From assembly GCF_000733925.1 (NCBI RefSeq), contig NZ_JPOO01000001.1, positions 2,108,001 through 2,172,000 of the forward strand: a stretch of DNA of 64,000 bases, given 5' to 3'. Position 1 is the stretch's first letter. Each line of letters begins with the position of its first letter. The stretch comes from Arenibacter algicola (GTDB lineage Bacteria > Bacteroidota > Bacteroidia > Flavobacteriales > Flavobacteriaceae). Positions 37,548-47,035 of this stretch are shown piece after piece. The notes under the pieces were generated by a model, which was not told where the DNA came from, made no database searches, and saw only the letters and a program-made list of their open reading frames with translations. A program made the translations under genes and the position numbers.

Positions 37548-37808
37548 TTTTGCAAATAATTCATTTTTATGATTATGATAAAAAGCCTCTTATCTAGAAT
37601 ACATTAAAATCAGTATTTACTCACATTTCTTATCATATTATTGATGTTTTTTGCAAAATGGTAAATTAAATTTATCAGAATGGGCTGTTAAAACGATTTT
37701 ATTGAATATTTTTCATCGTTATTTTTGCAAAAAACTGACACATATGTTTATTATGATCTAAAAAGTGTTAAAACGATATGATTTGATCTTGGATGGGCGT
37801 TTTTGCAA
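37548..37808. promoter_or_regulatory. Cluster of TTTTGCAAAA palindromes
   Basis: TTTTGCAAA at 37548-37556, TTTTTTGCAAAA at 37647-37658, TTTTTGCAAAAAA at 37722-37734 and TTTTTGCAA at 37800-37808. Spacing is 101, 73 and 78 nt. TTTTGCAAAA is self-complementary. The last two are each preceded by TGTTAAAACGAT 34-36 nt upstream, so they form diverged repeat units. Multiple spaced sites suit an Lrp/AsnC-type octamer, and such a gene lies at 38817. Confidence 0.5.
37630..37679 (+). repeat. Direct repeat, copy 1 (partner 38673-38722)
   Basis: About 39 of 50 positions match the partner, including TTATCATATTATT at the start and AATTAAATTTA near the end. Confidence 0.5.
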
Positions 37809-38672
37809 GTTTTGTACAGGGGTAGGTCTTAGTTTTCATCCACAGGGTTTATTATTACCCCCAATTCCTTGGAGATATTACTAGTCTGGTCCAATAATAG
37901 GGGTTCAAGTTGTTCTAGTATATTATAGCTAATACAATAGGAGCAACTTTCAGTGCCCGGACTATTAAAGGAAACCAGTTAAACGCATAGTGCTAAATTA
38001 TCTTAATTGTTGTAAAGGATAGAGACATTGGTCCGTAATGGCAAATAGGGAATTCAAACTAAAAACGGAATGATTAATGGAATTGGGGTTAAGGGTTAAC
38101 CTTTATTATAAACATGGATAATATTGTATTAAAACTAAATCAATATTGGAAAAATGTATACCTATATATATAGGAGTCGATTTTTTCTTTTGAACAACTG
38201 CTTAGGGCATGGGTAAAAGTTCCAAAAACTAAATGGATTAGGATGTTTTTGTTCTTGTCAATTATCGGGATAAAGGAAAGCTATAAAAGAGAATCCTTAA
38301 TTATAGCCTATAATAGCAGCAGACCTAATTCTTACAATTGGAAAAGGAGCCTAGTTCCTGTTGCCATTAGGCAATGGTTCCAAATATTGAATATTTAAAG
38401 GTTGAGGTATTTAGTTGATAGAGATCATGGGAGTTGACCCCAAGATTTCAATAAAGGAGACTGTTTCTATACAAAACTAAATAAATGATAGTTTAATCCA
38501 TTATTATATATCATATATATAGATATTATCAATTTTTATAATGATATGTTAGAATTTAAAATTCAAGGTTTAGAGGCCAATGTAAGGAACAAAAAAATGA
38601 AAAAATGATTTTTAATAATATGAAAAATCCTACTTCTGAAAAATGACATAAAATTATTTTTACATCCTTTTA

Positions 38673-38722
38673 TTATCATATTATTAGTGTTTTTCGTTAA
38701 ATGATGAATTAAATTTACTGAA
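38673..38722 (+). repeat. Direct repeat, copy 2, upstream of the asnC-type gene
   Basis: Partner of 37630-37679. It lies about 95-145 nt before the regulator start, a place suited to autoregulation. Confidence 0.5.
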
Positions 38723-38816
38723 ACTTATAATTATCAGAATAAAACACAGCATTTCGCAGTTGATGTTATACGAATAACAGATATTTAATGGTCTAGATAA
38801 TCTCAAATTGAACAAT

Positions 38817-39275
38817 ATGAAAGATAGAATAGATGAAATGGATTTCAAAATTTTAAGTTTGCTGGCAGACAATGCACAGATGCCCTATACCGAAGTAGCT
38901 AAAAAGGCGGGTATTTCCCCAGGCACTGTACATGCCCGGACAAAGAAAATGATAAATTTGGGGCTGATAAAGGGGGCAACCCTAAATCTGGACTACAGCA
39001 AGATTGGATGGAAAATGACCATTTTTCTAGGAGTTTATCTACGTGAAAGTTTTATGTACAAACAAGTTATCGAGGCCCTGCAAAAGGTGCCGGAAGTGGT
39101 CAAAATTCACCACAGTACTGGCAAGTACGATATTTTTCTTAAAATGCACGCCAGGGATAGTATGCATTACCGTGATGTATACCAAGATACTATTTTAACC
39201 ATAGACGGGATAAAAGGGGTAGAGTCTTTTATGTCCGTGGAAGAAAACATGAGCCGACATATTTCTTTTGAGTGA
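38817..39275 (+). CDS. Lrp/AsnC-family transcriptional regulator
   Basis: 152 residues from ATG 38817; the in-frame TTG at 38808 is less likely. An N-terminal helix-turn-helix (MDFKILSLLADNAQMPYTEVAKKAGISPGTVHARTKKM) is followed by a RAM ligand-binding domain (about 65-145) ending in VESFMSVEENM. Family members bind amino acids or related small molecules and control their transport and metabolism. Its closeness to the Tat-aminotransferase operon, with shared upstream repeats, suggests it governs that set and itself. The effector is unknown. Confidence 0.88.
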   Translation: MKDRIDEMDFKILSLLADNAQMPYTEVAKKAGISPGTVHARTKKMINLGLIKGATLNLDYSKIGWKMTIFLGVYLRESFMYKQVIEALQKVPEVVKIHHSTGKYDIFLKMHARDSMHYRDVYQDTILTIDGIKGVESFMSVEENMSRHISFE

Positions 39276-39413
39276 TTTGTATTTTTCCAACTATAGGTTC
39301 TCCTAATATGATAAAAATAGATTGACCATTAAAACAAATGGTTTCATTTTACCTCATTGATTGCGGTATCAGCACTTCTATTAAGTAGTTTCATGGATAT
39401 TGAATCCACTAAG

Positions 39414-39449
39414 AACAAGGGGGCGACCAATAAATCTCGCCCTCTTGTT
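39414..39449. terminator. Convergent terminator between asnC-type gene and pntB
   Basis: AACAAGGGGGCGA and TCGCCCTCTTGTT pair over 13 bp with one wobble and a 10-nt loop. T-rich sequence follows on the plus side. It lies between two convergent genes. Confidence 0.75.
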
Positions 39450-39530
39450 TATGAATTTTTAGATGCTACAGGGCCCTAAACCCACCAATTATACCTCCAC
39501 TTAAGAATAACCTGAAATACTTCATAGGAT

Positions 39531-40910
39531 TTAGATATTTTTCATTTCCGCCACCAAATCTGTCAAAGCCGCCTTGGCGTCACCGAAAAGCATGGAGGTT
39601 TTGGTATTATAGAACAATTCGTTCTCTATCCCTGCATAACCAGCGTTCATACTCCGTTTGTTTACGATGATATGTTTGGCATTTTCCACATCCAAAATTG
39701 GCATACCGTAAATAGGACTTGCCGGATTGTTGTGTGCTGCCGGATTAACAACGTCATTCGCCCCAACAACCAATACTATATCGGTATTGCTAAATTGGGG
39801 GTTAATATCTTCCATTTCAACCAACATATTGTATTCTACATTGGATTCGGCCAATAACACATTCATATGTCCCGGCATGCGGCCGGCTACAGGATGGATT
39901 GCATATTTTACATTTACCCCTCTTTTTATCAATATTCCTTCCAATTCATGAATTACATGTTGAGCCTGTGCAACTGCCAAGCCATAGCCCGGAACTATGA
40001 CCACATTGTTTGCGTAATTCATCATAATGGCAGCATCGCTGGCCGTGGTGCTTTTTATGGACCCTAAGGCCTTATTCTCACCTGCTGTTGCAGCTGCTCC
40101 CCCAAAAGCACCAAAAATTACGGATCCCAAGGTCCTATTCATGGCCTTGCACATTGCCACAGTTAGGATAATACCGGCAGAACCTACCAATATACCCCCC
40201 ACGAGCATTACCATATTATTATATAAAATACCTGTTATGGCCGCGGCAATACCTGTCAGGGAATTCAATAATGAGATTACCACGGGCATATCAGCGCCTC
40301 CAATAGGAAGCACAAATAGAATTCCATAGATAAGGCCGGCAGCCAATAGTGTATACAAAAGCAGTTGACTATCTACGCTGGAAGCGACCATAAATGCCGC
40401 AAAAATGATAATTCCAATAATAGTAATGTTGTTTACAATGTTGTAATAGGGTATCCTTACCACGCTTTTTAAGGAGCCGTTCAATTTGCCCCAGGCAATT
40501 AAACTACCAGAAAAAGTAATGGCCCCGATTATTATACCTGAAACTATAGTCATGGACTGGGTAGCATTGGTTACATTTTTACCGTATTCCACTAGGCCAA
40601 TAAGTGCTGCGCTTGCACCCCCAAAACCATTGAATAAAGAGACCAATTCCGGCATCTTCGTCATTTCTACCTTTATGGCGATCAACCAGCCTATGATAGA
40701 CCCTATAAGAATTGCTATTCCCACTAGGATATATATCAGGGGGGGAACCTCCAATTCATGAACAAAAACAGTTCCCAAAATGGCCAATCCCATACCGGCC
40801 GCCGCTATTAGATTGCCTTTTTTTGCCGTTTCCGGGTGGCCCAACATTTTTAGGCCAACTATAAATGTTACGGTTGCAATCAGATATATAATATTCAATA
40901 AAACTCCCAT
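39531..40910 (-). CDS. pntB: NAD(P) transhydrogenase subunit beta
   Basis: 459 residues: about eight to nine membrane helices, then the NADP(H)-binding domain III with VPGYGLAVAQAQH, the GRMPGHMNVLLAE block and ILVVGANDVVNPAA-like segments. Together with the two genes upstream it forms the proton-translocating transhydrogenase that uses proton entry to reduce NADP+ with NADH. The start codon overlaps the stop of the preceding subunit gene by one nt. The subunit split (three genes) is the Rhodospirillum type and not the two-gene E. coli type. Confidence 0.95.
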   Translation of the reverse strand: MGVLLNIIYLIATVTFIVGLKMLGHPETAKKGNLIAAAGMGLAILGTVFVHELEVPPLIYILVGIAILIGSIIGWLIAIKVEMTKMPELVSLFNGFGGASAALIGLVEYGKNVTNATQSMTIVSGIIIGAITFSGSLIAWGKLNGSLKSVVRIPYYNIVNNITIIGIIIFAAFMVASSVDSQLLLYTLLAAGLIYGILFVLPIGGADMPVVISLLNSLTGIAAAITGILYNNMVMLVGGILVGSAGIILTVAMCKAMNRTLGSVIFGAFGGAAATAGENKALGSIKSTTASDAAIMMNYANNVVIVPGYGLAVAQAQHVIHELEGILIKRGVNVKYAIHPVAGRMPGHMNVLLAESNVEYNMLVEMEDINPQFSNTDIVLVVGANDVVNPAAHNNPASPIYGMPILDVENAKHIIVNKRSMNAGYAGIENELFYNTKTSMLFGDAKAALTDLVAEMKNI

Positions 40911-41218
40911 TATTTTTTTCTTTTAAACATTTGTAACATTCTATCGGTAACCGCAAAGCCACCTACCACATTTAAGACACCCAGGACAACAGCAATGAAT
41001 CCCAATGAAAGGGCTACATAATCGGTTGGGTCTGCATGCAACATCACTAAAATTGCGCCGACAATTACAACGCCGCTCAAGGCATTTGCGCCCGACATTA
41101 AAGGTGTATGCAAAACAGCAGGAATGCTCTTTATTACCTCTATCCCAACAAATATGGCAAGGATAAGGATATATGTAATCTGTAGGTTATTCTCTATAAA
41201 TTCCCAAAATTCGTTCAT
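40910..41218 (-). CDS. pntAB: NAD(P) transhydrogenase membrane subunit alpha-2
   Basis: 102 residues with three hydrophobic segments. It corresponds to the C-terminal membrane part of PntA in two-gene systems. The block AVLHTPLMSGANALSGVVIVGA is characteristic. It lies 11 nt after the alpha-1 gene and overlaps pntB by one nt. It forms part of the proton channel in the inner membrane. Confidence 0.93.
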   Translation of the reverse strand: MNEFWEFIENNLQITYILILAIFVGIEVIKSIPAVLHTPLMSGANALSGVVIVGAILVMLHADPTDYVALSLGFIAVVLGVLNVVGGFAVTDRMLQMFKRKK

Positions 41219-41229
41219 TGTTTAATTAT

Positions 41230-42330
41230 TTAATTTTTTCTAATAGTTCCATTTTGGACGATCAAGGTCTCATCCGTAATTTCTTCCCCCAGATCCCATT
41301 TAAAATTGGTCCCGTCGGTTAAGTGTATAATATAGTTGTAGATGTTTTTCGCATATAGATCACTAGCATTTGTGGAAACGCTTCTTGGGTCAATACTGGT
41401 GCCAATGACCTTTACTCCATTTTTTACTATGGTCTTATTTATCTCACTTACTTCACAATTTCCCCCTTGGGCAGCGGCCAAATCTATGATTACTGCACCA
41501 TTTTTCATGTGCATTACCTGTTCTTCCGTAATTAAAATCGGTGCTTTTCTACCAGGGATATTGGCAGTTGTAATAACCAAGTCCGCCTTGAACAATGATT
41601 TGTTTACTGCCTCTTTTTGTCTTTTTTGGTAATCTGCCGAGGCTTCCTTGGCGTAGCCCCCTTCTGTTTCCTCTCCCTCGTTGTCTACCGAGATAAATTT
41701 GGCCCCCAAGGATTCCGCTTGCTCCTTGGTTTCAGATCTTATATCCGTGGCTTCTACTATAGCTCCCAATCTTTTGGCAGTCGCTATGGCTTGTAGGCCT
41801 GCAACCCCAATACCATAGATCAATACCCTGGCGGGAGCAATGGTTCCTGCCGATGTCATCATCAAAGGAAAGATTTTGGTCATTTCAAAGGCTCCCAAAA
41901 TCACCGCTTTATAGCCCGTCAGATTGTTTTGGGAACTTAATACATCCATATCCTGGGCTCTGGAAATTCTTGGGATGGCATCCATGGAAAATGCGCTAAC
42001 CCCCTTATTGGCAATAGCCTTGATTAGTTCTGGATTGGATTTGTGGTACAATTTACTGATCAAAATCTGCCCTTTATCGACCAACTTTAAATCTTCTTCA
42101 TCAAAGGGATTGATTTTTAGGAGTACCTCGGCTTCATGGAAAATGACTGCTCTTTTTTCAACAGCCACCCCAACATTTTTATAATCAGAATCTTTAAAGG
42201 ACGAGTACTCTCCTGCACCTTCCTCCGCAAGGAGTTCAAATCCTGATGCAATTAATTGTTTTGCAATGTTAGGTGTAATGGCAACGCGTCTTTCTCCATC
42301 CAAGGTTTCTTTTAAAATACCTATTTTCAT
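41230..42330 (-). CDS. pntAA: NAD(P) transhydrogenase subunit alpha-1 (NAD-binding)
   Basis: 366 residues resembling alanine dehydrogenase/PntA domain I. Visible are MKIGILKETLDGERRVAITP at the start, the Rossmann motif VLIYGIGVAGLQAIATAKRLGA, EATDIRSETKEQAESLGAKF, and VITTANIPGRKAPILI. It binds NAD(H) on the cytosolic side and passes hydride to the PntB domain. First gene of the pntAA-pntAB-pntB operon. No defects are seen. Confidence 0.95.
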   Translation of the reverse strand: MKIGILKETLDGERRVAITPNIAKQLIASGFELLAEEGAGEYSSFKDSDYKNVGVAVEKRAVIFHEAEVLLKINPFDEEDLKLVDKGQILISKLYHKSNPELIKAIANKGVSAFSMDAIPRISRAQDMDVLSSQNNLTGYKAVILGAFEMTKIFPLMMTSAGTIAPARVLIYGIGVAGLQAIATAKRLGAIVEATDIRSETKEQAESLGAKFISVDNEGEETEGGYAKEASADYQKRQKEAVNKSLFKADLVITTANIPGRKAPILITEEQVMHMKNGAVIIDLAAAQGGNCEVSEINKTIVKNGVKVIGTSIDPRSVSTNASDLYAKNIYNYIIHLTDGTNFKWDLGEEITDETLIVQNGTIRKN

Positions 42331-42950
42331 TTTGGTTAATGGTTTGGTTATTTATGATGTAAATTAACTTATTGGTTATGAATATTGAAAATTGGCGAAA
42401 TTAGAGAATTAACAAAGTATTTTAGGTTATTCATACGAAAGATTACAATTTTTGTGTTAATTGTTTGATAATTTGTAATCGTATGGCAAAACTACTAGGC
42501 CATGCCTTTTTATTAATGTTACAATTGGCCATTCAATTCTACAATAATAAGCTTGGAGAGGGATTTGGGCATCCTGTACTGTCTGCCTCTTGTCTATACA
42601 TTAACCAATTTTATGGGCAGGTCTTTCTTTAAACAGCCTATTAACCTTTTGTAATCCGTTTAGATTAGGAGTATTTTATGGGTTATTTTTAATGTTGCGT
42701 GTTTCACCATGGGAATAGGTTTTAGCTGCTGTATACTTACTAGAGTTAAAATTGCAGCTGAAATAACATTTTATGGATTTGTAGGAGACTTTGCCTTTAT
42801 AGAAATGAAGTGATCTGACTTACCATATCTAAGAAGCGTGGGCAACTTAAACAAGAACCATTAATTGGAGGTTCAATTTTTGTTTTCCAGTGTTCTAGAA
42901 GAAATTATAGAGTTATATTGGATGATGTACAAGGATATCTAATCTTATGA
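42331..42950. other. Intergenic region between pntAA and the Kef-type antiporter
   Basis: No supported gene. A 49-codon plus-strand ORF at 42483-42632 (MAKLLGHAFLLMLQLAIQF ...) is open but has no recognisable family. No clear promoter or terminator was found. Confidence 0.4.
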
Positions 42951-44837
42951 TTACCGTTCAGGACTTTTATGGGCCGCTCTCATCTGTTCACTATCCCAAT
43001 GATTGTCAAATTCAATAATTCCTCTTTTAAGATCTTCTTCCAATTGTTTTTCCTGCTGTTTGATCTCTTCTTTGGCCTTAAATATATATTCCTCCTTGGT
43101 TTTGGGTCTATCGGTCATTCGTCTCAGGCCTTCCTCATCATATTGAATAAATTTTTGGGCCTGTCTGTAAATGGTGTATTTTCTAAATCCCAAATGGTTC
43201 AAAGCATCACCAGCCATCTTAACGGAGGTTTCCAAAGATTCCCTGTACACATCTTCAACACCCATGTTTAATAAATCATACGCATCATATCTATTTTTTG
43301 CACGTAACATTAGTTTAACGTTTGGATATTTCTCTTTGACCATTTTGGTAAGATGAATTACGTTATCGCTATTGTCTATAGCGGATATTAGAATCTTGGC
43401 CTCTGCTATACCGGCCGATTCCAAAAGATCCATGCGCGTGGCATCCCCGTAATATACTTCAAAACCCATTTTCCTAAGAAGATCTACCCGGTTGGAATCG
43501 TTATCCAATATGGTGGCTTCAATGCCATATGATCTGAGGAACCTTCCTACGGTACTTCCAAAATGGCCAAAACCTACCAAAATAACTTTGTGGGTCTTAG
43601 CTATATGATCTACCTGTCTTGTTTCTGCTTTTTTGGTTCCAACCCTCGGTAGGATCAATCGTTCATTTATTATTCCAAGTATGGGTGTAAGGGTCATGGT
43701 AAGTGCCGTTACAACCAACATCATATCCAACTCTACCCTATCCAGAATATTTAATTGATAGGCAAAAGAAAGTAGAACAAAGGCAAACTCCCCAATTTGG
43801 GCCAGCCCAATAGTCAGGAGCAGTCTTTGGTCGGCCTTGAGCTTAAAAATGGCTGCGACCAAGAACAGTATTAGGGCCTTTAAAACAATTACGGCGACTA
43901 CCAGCCCACTAATCATTAAGGGGTTGTCCCCAATAACAATAAAATTAATGGAGGCACCGACAGCCATAAAGAACAAGCCCAACAAAAGGCCTTTAAAGGG
44001 TTCCAAATTACTTTCCAGTTCATGCTTAAATTCACTGGTAGCCAATACCACCCCTCCAAGAAAAGCTCCTAAGGCCGGACTTAGTCCAACCAATTCCATG
44101 AGATAGGCCAGGGCAATAACGATTAGCAATGCTGAGGCAGATAGGAGCTCCCTAAGTCTTGTTTTGGCCACCAGCCGCAACATGGGAACAAAGAAATATC
44201 TACCGGCAAGAACCACTGTCACTACCGATAGAAAAATGGCCAAGGCCTGAAACCCCAGGGGTAAATTTTCGAGCAGATAGATATGATCCGAATGGTCGTC
44301 GGCAATGGCAGCTTTTTCCGAGTCCGTAAGCAAGGGGATAACCGCCAACATCAAAATAACTATAATATCCTGAAAAAGAAGTATGGAAAACGATGAAGCA
44401 CCGTAGGTGGTATTCATCAATCCATTTTCCTTAATGGTCTGTAAGGTTATGGCAGTGGAGGAGAGGGATACTGCCATGGATATGATCAACGAAACTTTCC
44501 AATCAAAGCCGATCGTGGTAAATAACAAGAAGGAAACAATCATGGTACCCAAAACCTGGGCCCCACCCATACCAATTATGGTTTTCCTCATTTGCCAAAA
44601 GCTTTTTGGTTCTATCTCAAGGCCTATTAGAAAAAGCATCATGACCACACCAAATTCGGCAAAGTGAAGTATGTCCTGACCTTCATCACCAACAAAGCCT
44701 AAAAGATAAGGCCCTATTAGTATTCCTGCCAAGAGGTAGCCCAGTACAGAACTTAATCCGAACTTTTTGGCTATGGGGACACAAATAATTGCGCCGGTCA
44801 GAAATACAATTGCTGCAAAAAGTATACTACCGCTCAT
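42951..44837 (-). CDS. kefC: Kef-type K+/H+ antiporter (CPA2) with RCK domain
   Basis: 628 residues. The first about 390 are a CPA2 exchanger with 12 or so membrane helices (GLSSVLGYLLAGILIGPYLL, EFGVVMMLFLIGLEI, SLSSTAITLQTI, GLSPALGAFLGGVVLA). From about 410 a TrkA-N/RCK domain begins with VILVGFGHFGSTVGRFL and YYGDATRMDLLESAGI. A charged coiled C terminus (KAKEEIKQQEKQLEEDLKRG) follows. Kef proteins release K+ with H+ entry when electrophiles deplete glutathione pools. The upstream KefF/KefG-like gene overlaps it by 4 nt (ATGA), as expected for translational coupling. Confidence 0.92.
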   Translation of the reverse strand: MSGSILFAAIVFLTGAIICVPIAKKFGLSSVLGYLLAGILIGPYLLGFVGDEGQDILHFAEFGVVMMLFLIGLEIEPKSFWQMRKTIIGMGGAQVLGTMIVSFLLFTTIGFDWKVSLIISMAVSLSSTAITLQTIKENGLMNTTYGASSFSILLFQDIIVILMLAVIPLLTDSEKAAIADDHSDHIYLLENLPLGFQALAIFLSVVTVVLAGRYFFVPMLRLVAKTRLRELLSASALLIVIALAYLMELVGLSPALGAFLGGVVLATSEFKHELESNLEPFKGLLLGLFFMAVGASINFIVIGDNPLMISGLVVAVIVLKALILFLVAAIFKLKADQRLLLTIGLAQIGEFAFVLLSFAYQLNILDRVELDMMLVVTALTMTLTPILGIINERLILPRVGTKKAETRQVDHIAKTHKVILVGFGHFGSTVGRFLRSYGIEATILDNDSNRVDLLRKMGFEVYYGDATRMDLLESAGIAEAKILISAIDNSDNVIHLTKMVKEKYPNVKLMLRAKNRYDAYDLLNMGVEDVYRESLETSVKMAGDALNHLGFRKYTIYRQAQKFIQYDEEGLRRMTDRPKTKEEYIFKAKEEIKQQEKQLEEDLKRGIIEFDNHWDSEQMRAAHKSPER

Positions 44838-45439
44838 TTGGATGTTACCTTTTTTAGTTGGGGAGTGTCATTTAAGAATTCACAGTTTCTGATCTTGTCA
44901 AAAGGCAAGCTTTGCCGTAATTCACATATTAATTGTTCGTATTTCAAGGTGTATTCTTCCAGGTCCTTATCCGAGATGTTATGGGTTCCCATAACCGTAA
45001 ATGGCGGAAGATATTCCATGCCACAGAGTCTGGCGGTCTGCTCAAAAGGTCTTAAAAATTCATTTACAGAATAATTATTGCTTCCCTCCGAACAGTAAAC
45101 GGCCCTGGTTCCCCCAGTGGTAATGACATTTAAACATTTTTTGGATTGTAGTGCCGTGCCATTTGAGCCATAGGCCCATTCGAATTCCAGAACAACATCC
45201 ATCCATTGTTTCATTAAAGGCGGGCAACTGTACCAATAAAAAGGATGGTGCCAAACAATAACATCATGTTCGGCCAAAAGTTTTTTTTCACTGGTGATAT
45301 CTATGTTAAAATCAGGATAGCGCTCATATAGGTCATGAAAAGTAACGCCTTCCTTGTTTTCTATCATTTTGACCAGGGCTTTGTTTGCTCTGGATTGTTC
45401 AAATTTAGGATGTGCAAACAAAATTAATATTCGATTCAT
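44834..45439 (-). CDS. kefG: KefF/KefG-like NAD(P)H oxidoreductase, Kef ancillary subunit
   Basis: 201 residues of flavodoxin-like quinone reductase: RILILFAHPKFEQSRANKAL (phosphate loop), WHHPFYWYSCPPLMKQWMDVV and TTGGTRAVY. It binds FMN and typically activates the partner Kef antiporter; some reduce quinones. The overlap with the antiporter start makes the partnership secure. KefF versus KefG naming cannot be decided by eye. Confidence 0.9.
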   Translation of the reverse strand: MNRILILFAHPKFEQSRANKALVKMIENKEGVTFHDLYERYPDFNIDITSEKKLLAEHDVIVWHHPFYWYSCPPLMKQWMDVVLEFEWAYGSNGTALQSKKCLNVITTGGTRAVYCSEGSNNYSVNEFLRPFEQTARLCGMEYLPPFTVMGTHNISDKDLEEYTLKYEQLICELRQSLPFDKIRNCEFLNDTPQLKKVTSK

Positions 45440-45518
45440 ACTATTAATTTAATGGAAAACATGGAAACTTAGGTTTCATTTACAATATTTATGGCATTCC
45501 TACCTTGTAATGAGACCC

Positions 45519-46787
45519 TTACTCTTCAATTTCTATCTCCTCCAAACCATTATTAAAAGTGGTTGGCAGTTCAAATACTTCCAACTCAAAATAGGGTAGC
45601 GCCGCCAACAAATGGTCAAAAATATCGGCCATAATATACTCGTAGTTTTCCCAACGCTTATCACTGCTAAAGGCATAAATTTCCAAAGGTATTCCTTGGG
45701 AAGTAGGGGGCAATTGTCTGGTCATTAGGGTCATTTTCTGGTTTATAGCGGAATGGTTCTTTAGGTAAGTCTCCACATATTTTCTAAAAACCCCAATATT
45801 GGTCAAGTTCCTTCCGTTTATGGCCAATTGTTTGTCAATACCATGCTCTTTGTTGTACGTGTCTATAGTGCTATTTCTAGTTTCTATATATTTGGCAATT
45901 ATCTGTATACCTTTTAAGGTTTCAATATTTTCTGCAGTAAGGAATTTGATGCTTTTCTGTTTTATAAGCAGGGCGCGTTTAATCCTACGGCCTCCCGAAG
46001 CCTGCATTCCCCTCCAGTTTTTGAACGAATCCGAAATAAGTGAATAGGTAGGAATTGTAGTAATGGTCTTGTCAAAATTCTGGACTTTTACCGTGGCAAG
46101 TGAAATTTCGGTAACATTGCCATCGGCCCCAAATTTTTCAAAGGTTATCCAATCCCCAATGCGGACCATGTCGTTGATACTTACCTGTATACTTGCTACA
46201 AGACCCAAAATGGTATCTTTGAATATCAAAAGGATTACCGCAGAGGCCGCACCCAAGGTGGTAAAGAATTTCCAAATGGTAATGTCGGTCAATACGGCAA
46301 AAAAAGTAAGTATCCCTCCAATCCAAGCGAATATCATAAATACTTGAATATAGCTATCCAAAGGCTTGTCCTTCATATGGGGCAAGGTCTTTAGATAATC
46401 CTTAATGCTTCTGAGTAAGCTTCTAATCAGCACTAAAACCAGGATTACGGCAAGTATTTCGATTAACTTCAATATAATGCCCTCTACATTTTCAAAATCA
46501 AGAAAGGCCAAAGGAAGATAGCGGTACAACAACCATAGGGGTATAATGTGTGCCACATATCTGGGAACCTTATTGAATACTAAAAAATCGTCAAAATTGG
46601 TCTTGGATTGTCTAGCGAACCTGACCGATAGGAAACGGAATAGTTTCCAAAGGATATAATCCATTAATAGGGCCACTAAAATTATTCCTATAAAAAGAAT
46701 TAATGCATTTAGGTAGGAGGCCATATTGGCTTCCAGACCAGATTGGATCAGGTAATCGTAAATTAATCGTCTTAAACCGTTGTTCAT
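45519..46787 (-). CDS. MscS-family mechanosensitive channel (large, YbdG-like)
   Basis: 422 residues from ATG 46787; a TTG reading from 46817 is less likely. It has about five membrane helices, the pore-lining helix region (TTLGAASAVILLIFKDTILGLVASI), the beta domain (VRIGDWITFEKFGADGNVTEISLATVKVQNFD) and an extended C-terminal cytoplasmic part. The size and insertion resemble the YbdG/MscM branch. It releases solutes on hypo-osmotic shock. It follows the Kef pair 80 nt away on the same strand, giving an ion and osmotic homeostasis group. Confidence 0.88.
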   Translation of the reverse strand: MNNGLRRLIYDYLIQSGLEANMASYLNALILFIGIILVALLMDYILWKLFRFLSVRFARQSKTNFDDFLVFNKVPRYVAHIIPLWLLYRYLPLAFLDFENVEGIILKLIEILAVILVLVLIRSLLRSIKDYLKTLPHMKDKPLDSYIQVFMIFAWIGGILTFFAVLTDITIWKFFTTLGAASAVILLIFKDTILGLVASIQVSINDMVRIGDWITFEKFGADGNVTEISLATVKVQNFDKTITTIPTYSLISDSFKNWRGMQASGGRRIKRALLIKQKSIKFLTAENIETLKGIQIIAKYIETRNSTIDTYNKEHGIDKQLAINGRNLTNIGVFRKYVETYLKNHSAINQKMTLMTRQLPPTSQGIPLEIYAFSSDKRWENYEYIMADIFDHLLAALPYFELEVFELPTTFNNGLEEIEIEE

Positions 46788-47035
46788 GACCAGAATGCAA
46801 TGTTGAATATTTGGCAAAAATAAGGATTGAGGTTCAGTTGTGGCAGGAGATATTAAAAAAGTATGGTTTGTTGACCCTTATTTTATTGTTTGTTTTGAAA
46901 ATTCGAGAGTAAGAAAAAAGCTGAATTCTATTTGTTAGAAAGTAATAAATTGAATAATGCCTACTTCATTGAATATATGTTATTCTGTTTTTTTGTGCTA
47001 AGGCAAAGGGGACTTTATAAAGTCATGAAGATGGA

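Larger units (their letters stand above)
37223..38816. other. 1.6-kb gene-free region between receptor and asnC-type gene
   Basis: No ORF looks real. It contains the receptor promoter, four TTTTGCAA(A)-type palindromes between 37548 and 37808, two repeats of TGTTAAAACGAT (37686 and 37766), and a 50-bp direct repeat at 37630 and 38673. From 37830 to 38600 nothing recognisable is seen. Confidence 0.6.

Noticed and set aside
42483..42632. 49-codon ORF upstream of the transhydrogenase operon
   Set aside because: No family, no promoter or start context, and similar ORFs arise by chance in AT-rich DNA.
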